From positions 1 to 9,432 of the forward strand of contig JAQWRO010000096.1 in NCBI GenBank assembly GCA_029243665.1: 9,432 bases of DNA. The letters are read 5' to 3'. Source of the DNA: Gammaproteobacteria bacterium (lineage in GTDB: Bacteria; Pseudomonadota; Gammaproteobacteria; Comchoanobacterales; Comchoanobacteraceae). Within the stretch, counting starts at the first letter, position 1. Each line of letters starts with the position of its first letter. Below the pieces are notes generated by a model. That model searched no databases. It was not told the origin of the DNA and saw only the letters and a list, made by a program, of their open reading frames with translations. Below are positions 5,912-9,432 of the stretch, piece by piece. A program made the position numbers and the translations under genes.

Positions 5912-5940
5912 ATAATAGGGACGAAATACGATACTGTCAA
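5912..5940 (-). promoter_or_regulatory. umuDC promoter
   Basis: On the minus strand, TTGACA (5940-5935) and TATTAT (5917-5912) are separated by exactly 17 nt, a near-consensus sigma70 promoter with a 5' leader of about 27 nt. Such a strong promoter should need repression, yet no full CTGT-N8-ACAG LexA box is present. Only a TACTGT half-site (5932-5937, plus strand) overlaps the -35. An imperfect dyad (GAC...GTC) around 5920-5938 is an alternative operator candidate. Confidence 0.7.
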
Positions 5941-5959
5941 ATTTTTTAAATATATATAC

Positions 5960-5987
5960 TATAATTAGTGATATTAGGAGAATAATA
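5960..5987 (+). promoter_or_regulatory. Cassette -10 and RBS for the 44-aa gene
   Basis: TATAAT (5960-5965) lies 22 nt before the ATG, with AGGAGAATAATA as ribosome binding site. The region is within the 84-bp repeat and diverges from the umuD promoter. Confidence 0.55.
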
Positions 5988-6122
5988 ATGAAAAAATATT
6001 TAATCATTGCATTTTTAATGGCTCAAGGTTTTGCAGTTGAAGACTCAAATGATGGCTCTGAAATAGGCGATCATGTATTTGAAGGTTTTTTGGATGTGCT
6101 TGGGGATGATGATGGAGGATGA
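5988..6122 (+). CDS. Predicted exported acidic micropeptide, leader family variant (44 aa)
   Basis: The leader MKKYLIIAFLMAQGFA, probably cleaved after residue 16, resembles that of the 100-aa gene at 3753. The mature peptide of about 28 residues is very acidic (VEDSNDGSEIGDHVFEGFLD onward, ending in GDDDGG) with one hydrophobic patch and no cysteines. TGA is the stop. The ATG is supported by the AGGAGAATAATA site and the TATAAT at 5960. It is divergent from umuD with about 109 bp between start codons, and both promoters share one repeat copy, so joint regulation is plausible. A second umuD-like promoter at 6138-6166 would read antisense through this gene. Function unknown. Confidence 0.65.
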   Translation: MKKYLIIAFLMAQGFAVEDSNDGSEIGDHVFEGFLDVLGDDDGG

Positions 6123-6137
6123 TTAAAAGCCATATTA

Positions 6138-6166
6138 ATAATAGGGACGAAATACGATACTGTCAA
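6138..6166 (-). promoter_or_regulatory. Duplicated umuD-type promoter, pointing antisense through the 44-aa gene
   Basis: An exact copy of the TTGACA (6166-6161), 17-nt spacer, TATTAT (6143-6138) promoter. Transcription from about 6131 would cross the 44-aa gene in antisense and continue into umuD, acting either as an antisense RNA source or as a second umuDC promoter. Confidence 0.5.
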
Positions 6167-6185
6167 ATTTTTTAAATATATAAAC

Positions 6186-6213
6186 TATAATTAGTGATAT
6201 TAGGAGAATAAGA
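6186..6213 (+). promoter_or_regulatory. Cassette -10 and RBS for the frameshifted gene
   Basis: TATAAT (6186-6191) lies 22 nt before the ATG at 6214, with AGGAGAATAAGA as ribosome binding site. It lies in repeat copy 2. Confidence 0.5.
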
Positions 6214-6646
6214 ATGAATAACTATTTAACAATAATGGTTTTACTCTCTTCAACGAGTGCATTTGCATGGGACAATAATCGCTGCTAGTGCCGGCGCAGC
6301 TGCTGCAACTGGAGGGGCATCTTTAGCAGTCGGAGCAGCAGGCGGTGATGCCGTGACAGGTGATGCTTTAGTTGAAGCCGGGGCAGACGTAGCTGCTGAC
6401 GGCTCGGCAGAGACCGTCGAAAACACAGTATCCAGTACATCGGAGAGCTTGGCTAGTAATGCAGAAAGTGATTCGGAGAACCTAGCTAGCAATGTAGAAA
6501 GTGATTTCAATCGTTCGAAATCTGGCACTGACATTACCAAAACAATCGTAAGTACTGAAATGGATGCTAAGCACATTAACAACACATTTAAGACCATTGG
6601 TTCAGGTGCACAGAAATTCGGACAAGACATGCTTGATGTCTTTTAA
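6214..6646 (+). pseudogene. Leader-family gene with a frameshift after the signal peptide (143 aa if restored)
   Basis: From ATG 6214 the frame gives the leader MNNYLTIMVLLSSTSAFA, then WDNNRC and a TAG, only 24 aa. The following +1 frame is open to TAA 6646 and encodes a protein-like sequence: an Ala/Gly-rich hydrophobic segment (IIAASAGAAAATGGASLAVG), two 11-residue repeats, and a polar tail ending GQDMLDVF. Removing one base near GGG (6269-6271) joins leader and body into 143 aa. The body has no start with a ribosome binding site of its own. The leader is closest to that of the 55-aa gene across umuDC, while the promoter is the umuD-side repeat. The break may be an inactivating indel, an out-of-frame mosaic junction, programmed +1 shifting, or a sequencing error. 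Confidence 0.7.
6440..6505 (+). repeat. Two tandem 33-bp repeats encoding an 11-residue unit
   Basis: Units 6440-6472 and 6473-6505 encode SESLASNAESD and SENLASNVESD. An 11-residue period fits a hendecad helical or coiled-coil pattern. The nucleotide copies differ mainly at third positions, so the repeat is not brand new and was kept as protein. Confidence 0.8.
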
Positions 6647-6729
6647 CAACGTATGCTATTTAAAGTCCGCAGGTAAATAATGATGCGAAATAATAAAGCT
6701 TAATTTGGGGGCTATTAATTCAATCGATG

Positions 6730-7716
6730 TCAGTCAACCAAATGTTGAGCAATTTCAATGGCACCATAGGTCAATATCCCTCTTGCACCAGCACGTCGAA
6801 TACTGACCAAGCTTTCATGCAGCAAAGGGATAAAAGGTTGATTGGTTTGCTGTGAAAGGGCATACAACATTGCATACTCACCACTCACTTGATACGCAAA
6901 TGTAGGCACTGAAACATGTTGGGCAATATGTGCTATCACATCTAAATATAACATGCCAGGCTTAACCATGACCCAGTCCGCACCTTCTTCAACATCTAAT
7001 TGTGCTTCTAACAATGCTTCTTTAATCTGAGTTGGCTGCATTTGGTAGGTCGACTTGTCAATGGGTGTTGTTTGACTTGAGCCCACAGCATCTCTAAAAG
7101 GACCATAGAGTGATGAAGCATATTTAGCGCTGTAAGCAAGTATGAGTGTCTCTACATGGCCTGCTTGCTCTAAGGCTTGACGTATCGCGCCAATGCGACC
7201 ATCTTGCATGTCTGATGGGGCAACCACATCTGCACCAGCCGCCACAAGTACCAACGCTTGTTTAACAAGCTTCTCTACAGTTAAATCGTTATCAACTTTT
7301 GCACCGACTAAAATCCCATCATGGCCATGCGTTGTATAAGGGTCAAGTGCAACATCAGCAATCAATCCGATGGTGACACCTCGGTCACGCATCATGCCTA
7401 ATGTGCGACACATTAGATTATTTTGATTTAAAGCCTCAGAGCCCTGATCATCTTTTTTATCATTTCCCACACATGGAAATAAAGCCACAGCTTGAATCCC
7501 CAAAGACTGTGCTAAAAGCGCTTCTTTCACGACCTCATCCATACTCAATCTAAAGCAATCAGGCAATGTACTGATGGGCTCACGGACCTTAGCACCTTCG
7601 CAGACAAATAAAGGCAAAATAAGGTTATGAGGGCGTAAATCATTTTCCTGAGTTAGCCTTCTAGCCCAAGGCGCTTGTCTTGATCGTCTTAAACGGGTGT
7701 TTGGGAATGCTGGCAT
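6730..7716 (-). CDS. hemB: Delta-aminolevulinic acid dehydratase (porphobilinogen synthase)
   Basis: HemB condenses two 5-aminolevulinate molecules to porphobilinogen, an early step of haem synthesis in the cytoplasm. The 328 residues are full length. The two active-site lysines are seen as Lys198 (YSAKYASSLYGPFRDA) and Lys252 (VMVKPGMLYLD). The metal region reads DVALDPYTTHGHDG (121-134) with Asp/Ala in place of the Zn-binding cysteines, which is the Mg-type arrangement known from Pseudomonas aeruginosa. The ATG overlaps the stop of the upstream monooxygenase gene (TAATG) and has a perfect AGGAGG 7 nt before it, so it is the last gene of a tightly coupled operon. It converges with the frameshifted small gene; no clear hairpin terminator is visible in the 83 bp between. 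Confidence 0.97.
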   Translation of the reverse strand: MPAFPNTRLRRSRQAPWARRLTQENDLRPHNLILPLFVCEGAKVREPISTLPDCFRLSMDEVVKEALLAQSLGIQAVALFPCVGNDKKDDQGSEALNQNNLMCRTLGMMRDRGVTIGLIADVALDPYTTHGHDGILVGAKVDNDLTVEKLVKQALVLVAAGADVVAPSDMQDGRIGAIRQALEQAGHVETLILAYSAKYASSLYGPFRDAVGSSQTTPIDKSTYQMQPTQIKEALLEAQLDVEEGADWVMVKPGMLYLDVIAHIAQHVSVPTFAYQVSGEYAMLYALSQQTNQPFIPLLHESLVSIRRAGARGILTYGAIEIAQHLVD

Positions 7717-8909
7717 TAACTTGCCTCCTGATATAATTTTGGTTGGGTCATCGATGGCATCTCAGATTGATAGCCAAGCGCTAACAAACTTAATTCTTTT
7801 TTTGCAGGTGTAAAGCCATCTAATAAACGCATACCAATGCTTCTACACTTTACCCATAATGGGTGTGCCACGTGGAACATTTGCTGACACATGGTCATGG
7901 CTTGTCGCATACGCTCATTGTGATTGCGTTGTCTTTGGGTATAAGCATTTAATAAACTACTTGAATCCAGCACATGCTGACCCAGTAAATCAATGACAAC
8001 AGCCACATCCATCAGCCCTAAATTAAGTCCTTGGCCCGCAAGCGGGTGTACGGTATGGGCTGCATCACCAATCAGTAACACACCTGGTTTACCATATTGT
8101 TTGGCATGATGTGATTTTAACGGGAACATCAAGCGATCAGACTGAAGTCGCATGTCACCCATGCGCCCCTGATAATGGGCCATAAGCTCAAACTCAAACT
8201 GTTTCGTATTTAATGTCATTAAGCGATTCGCTTTAACGACATCTAAAGTCCAAACCAATGCACTGTGATGAAGGTCATGTAATGGCAATAAAGCCAATGG
8301 CCCCGATGGCATAAATCGCTGTCGAGCGGTATGGTAATGTGGACTATCGTGTTTAATAACGGCCCCAATCGCATTTTGTGCATAATCAGTCACAACAGAT
8401 TCAATGCCTAAGATGGTTTTGAGGGAAGATTGCGCACCATCTGCACCGAGAACAAGTTTTGTGGTTATTTCATGCTGACTGGTAATCACCTGATGGCCAT
8501 CTGCAGACGGATGTAATGATTTAAGCTCATCATGGTACACTTTAATCTTAGCTTTGCGAACATGTGCAGCCAATGATTGACGCATAATTTCATAAGCGAT
8601 GATATGCCCTAAATTAGGTTCTGCACAATCAGCTGCGTTGAATAGCACATCTTCATTGTGATGTGCATCCCAAATAAGTACATGATCGTAATAAGTCTTA
8701 TCTTTTAACTCATCCCAAACGCCTAGGTGTTTGAGTAAATGTTCTGAGGGTCGGTTAATGGCGCATACTTTAGGATCAAACCCTTTGGTAGTTGTCTTTT
8801 TAGGTAAACCATCTTTGGCTATGATGGCAACATCATAACCCTTTTGATGACAGGCTAAGGCTGCTGCAAACGCAACCACACCATGACCTAAAACAACAAT
8901 GTCATGCAT
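7716..8909 (-). CDS. UbiH/UbiF/COQ6-family FAD-dependent monooxygenase
   Basis: These flavoproteins hydroxylate the ring of ubiquinone precursors. The chosen start gives 397 aa. The N-terminal dinucleotide-binding motif is IVVLGHGVVAFAAALA (near 4-19); the last Gly of GxGxxG is Ala. The central GADG motif of flavin hydroxylases is near 155-158 (LVLGADGAQSSLK). The second FAD motif, GDAAHTVHPLAGQGLNLGLMD, is near 281-301 and is a UbiH-type signature. Which ring carbon it acts on cannot be read from sequence. The longer in-frame ATG at 8927 has no ribosome binding site, whereas ATG 8909 has AGAGGT 8 nt upstream and overlaps the preceding gene by 8 bp. The stop overlaps hemB by one base. Confidence 0.87.
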   Translation of the reverse strand: MHDIVVLGHGVVAFAAALACHQKGYDVAIIAKDGLPKKTTTKGFDPKVCAINRPSEHLLKHLGVWDELKDKTYYDHVLIWDAHHNEDVLFNAADCAEPNLGHIIAYEIMRQSLAAHVRKAKIKVYHDELKSLHPSADGHQVITSQHEITTKLVLGADGAQSSLKTILGIESVVTDYAQNAIGAVIKHDSPHYHTARQRFMPSGPLALLPLHDLHHSALVWTLDVVKANRLMTLNTKQFEFELMAHYQGRMGDMRLQSDRLMFPLKSHHAKQYGKPGVLLIGDAAHTVHPLAGQGLNLGLMDVAVVIDLLGQHVLDSSSLLNAYTQRQRNHNERMRQAMTMCQQMFHVAHPLWVKCRSIGMRLLDGFTPAKKELSLLALGYQSEMPSMTQPKLYQEAS

Positions 8910-9432
8910 CTGAATCCACCTCTGCATGGCGCATCACTTTTGGATAGATCTTTGGCACCTGTCCACGAATCAATGTCGGCATTGGATATCTAAAACCCAT
9001 GCCAAACTCTGCGACGTAACGTTTGAATGGCGAAACATAATTAGCTAATTTTAGTGCCAAACCATGCATGGATTGTAACCAAATAGCATTCATATCAAAA
9101 AGGTTCATTAATGTTGAGACCCCTTTAAGTAATTTATCATGATGCGGCACGACGGTTTGATTATAACGTTGTGAAAATTTTTCATCGTTAAAGGGCACTT
9201 GATTCTCGATGGCATGCGCTAATAAATCTGCCAAAACCCCAACATCAAAAAAAGCTAAATTGAGACCTTGGGCACCTACTGGCGGAATCGCAAAACCTGC
9301 ATCGCCAAGTAAAATAGCTCCTGGCATAGCAACTTTTGATGCAATGCCTTGCCCCAAAGGAAATACCATATGACGATGTAATTTTTTAATCTTACAAATA
9401 TCTGCCATATGTTCTTTTAAAGAAACCAAAAG
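8902..9432 (-). CDS. UbiH-like FAD-dependent monooxygenase, C-terminal part (runs off the window edge)
   Basis: Only the C-terminal 176 residues are in the window, and the frame is open to the right edge. The FAD motif AILLGDAGFAIPPVGAQGLNLAFFDVGVLADLL identifies a group A flavin monooxygenase. It differs from its neighbour's version in having GDAG and PPVGAQG, so the pair is an old paralogous set rather than a recent duplication. Pairs of UbiH-family genes side by side are usual in gammaproteobacteria (for example ubiH and ubiI), where they hydroxylate different positions of the quinone ring. The downstream monooxygenase start overlaps its stop by 8 bp (ATGCATGA), so the two are translated from one mRNA with hemB. 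The N-terminal FAD fold cannot be assessed. Confidence 0.85.
   Translation of the reverse strand, partial: LLVSLKEHMADICKIKKLHRHMVFPLGQGIASKVAMPGAILLGDAGFAIPPVGAQGLNLAFFDVGVLADLLAHAIENQVPFNDEKFSQRYNQTVVPHHDKLLKGVSTLMNLFDMNAIWLQSMHGLALKLANYVSPFKRYVAEFGMGFRYPMPTLIRGQVPKIYPKVMRHAEVDSDA

Larger units (their letters stand above)
5907..5990. repeat. 84-bp direct repeat, copy 1 (divergent promoter region)
   Basis: This copy matches 6133-6216 at 82 of 84 positions with no gaps, an offset of 226 bp. It carries the minus-strand umuD promoter, the plus-strand -10 (5960-5965) and AGGAGAATAATA ribosome binding site of the 44-aa gene, and ends on that gene's ATG. Identity falls sharply after the start codon. 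Confidence 0.95.
6133..6216. repeat. 84-bp direct repeat, copy 2
   Basis: Second copy of 5907-5990. The two differences are T to A in the AT run (6183) and T to G three bases before the ATG. It duplicates the whole divergent promoter region and ends on the ATG of the frameshifted gene. Confidence 0.95.

Noticed and set aside
5932..5951. LexA box upstream of umuD
   Set aside because: Only the TACTGT half matches; the expected ACAG half 8 nt later is absent, so it is not called as an operator.
6250..6630. 126-aa minus-strand ORF, hydrophobic and Ala/Pro-rich
   Set aside because: It is the antisense shadow of the Ala-rich body of the frameshifted gene. The plus-strand reading has a leader and promoter upstream; this one has neither.
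6647..6729. Terminator between the frameshifted gene and hemB
   Set aside because: AAGCTT-centred pairing is short and no stable GC stem with a T run follows on either strand.
1..9432. CRISPR array, tRNA, rRNA or insertion sequence
   Set aside because: No regular short repeats with spacers, no cloverleaf or rRNA sequence, and no transposase were recognised. The repeats present are promoter-leader blocks.

Overview
The window is AT-rich bacterial DNA that most resembles a gammaproteobacterium, possibly near Legionellales or Coxiella. The lineage is inferred from the UmuDC, HemB and UbiH-type proteins and from the LuxR-type HTH protein; there is no rRNA or marker gene to prove it. The flanks hold housekeeping genes. 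At the left edge is the N-terminal part of a peptide deformylase-like gene (1-372, minus), divergent from a small LuxR-type DNA-binding protein (479-841, plus). At the right, an overlapping minus-strand operon encodes two UbiH/COQ6-type FAD monooxygenases and HemB (9432 down to 6730). This joins ubiquinone-type hydroxylation and porphobilinogen synthesis in one transcript.

The centre (about 920-6650) is the unusual part. An SOS mutagenesis operon, umuD-umuC (5878 down to 4098), sits inside an array of eleven small genes for predicted Sec-exported proteins. Nine are on its left (923-4055, minus) and two on its right (5988-6646, plus). Five were too short to be found by a length cut-off and were read by hand: 38, 55, 56, 46 and 44 aa. 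Most share nearly the same leader (MKKYLTIMVLLASTSAFA-like, ending in a type I signal peptidase AxA/AxG site) and a compact promoter-RBS block, in which a TATAAT-like -10 lies 22-25 nt before the ATG. After the leader the mature parts are unrelated: 20 to about 100 residues, variously acidic, Cys-containing, or Gly/Ala-rich. Two larger members (1584-2192 and 3091-3543) form a second family with their own leader and a conserved C-terminal domain (WGDSSQG plus two Cys).

Gene order on the left suggests a duplicated four-gene module, 3677-2599 and 2433-923, each made of leader cassette, WGDSSQG gene, leader cassette, leader cassette. To the right of umuD, an 84-bp direct repeat (5907-5990 and 6133-6216, 82/84 identical) carries the divergent umuD/small-gene promoter region and ends at the start codon of each small gene. 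The second of these genes is out of frame just after its signal peptide.

Taken together, this looks like a conserved-leader, hypervariable-cargo exported peptide locus built around an SOS polymerase operon. The array structure is seen in the sequence; the function of the exported products is unknown.
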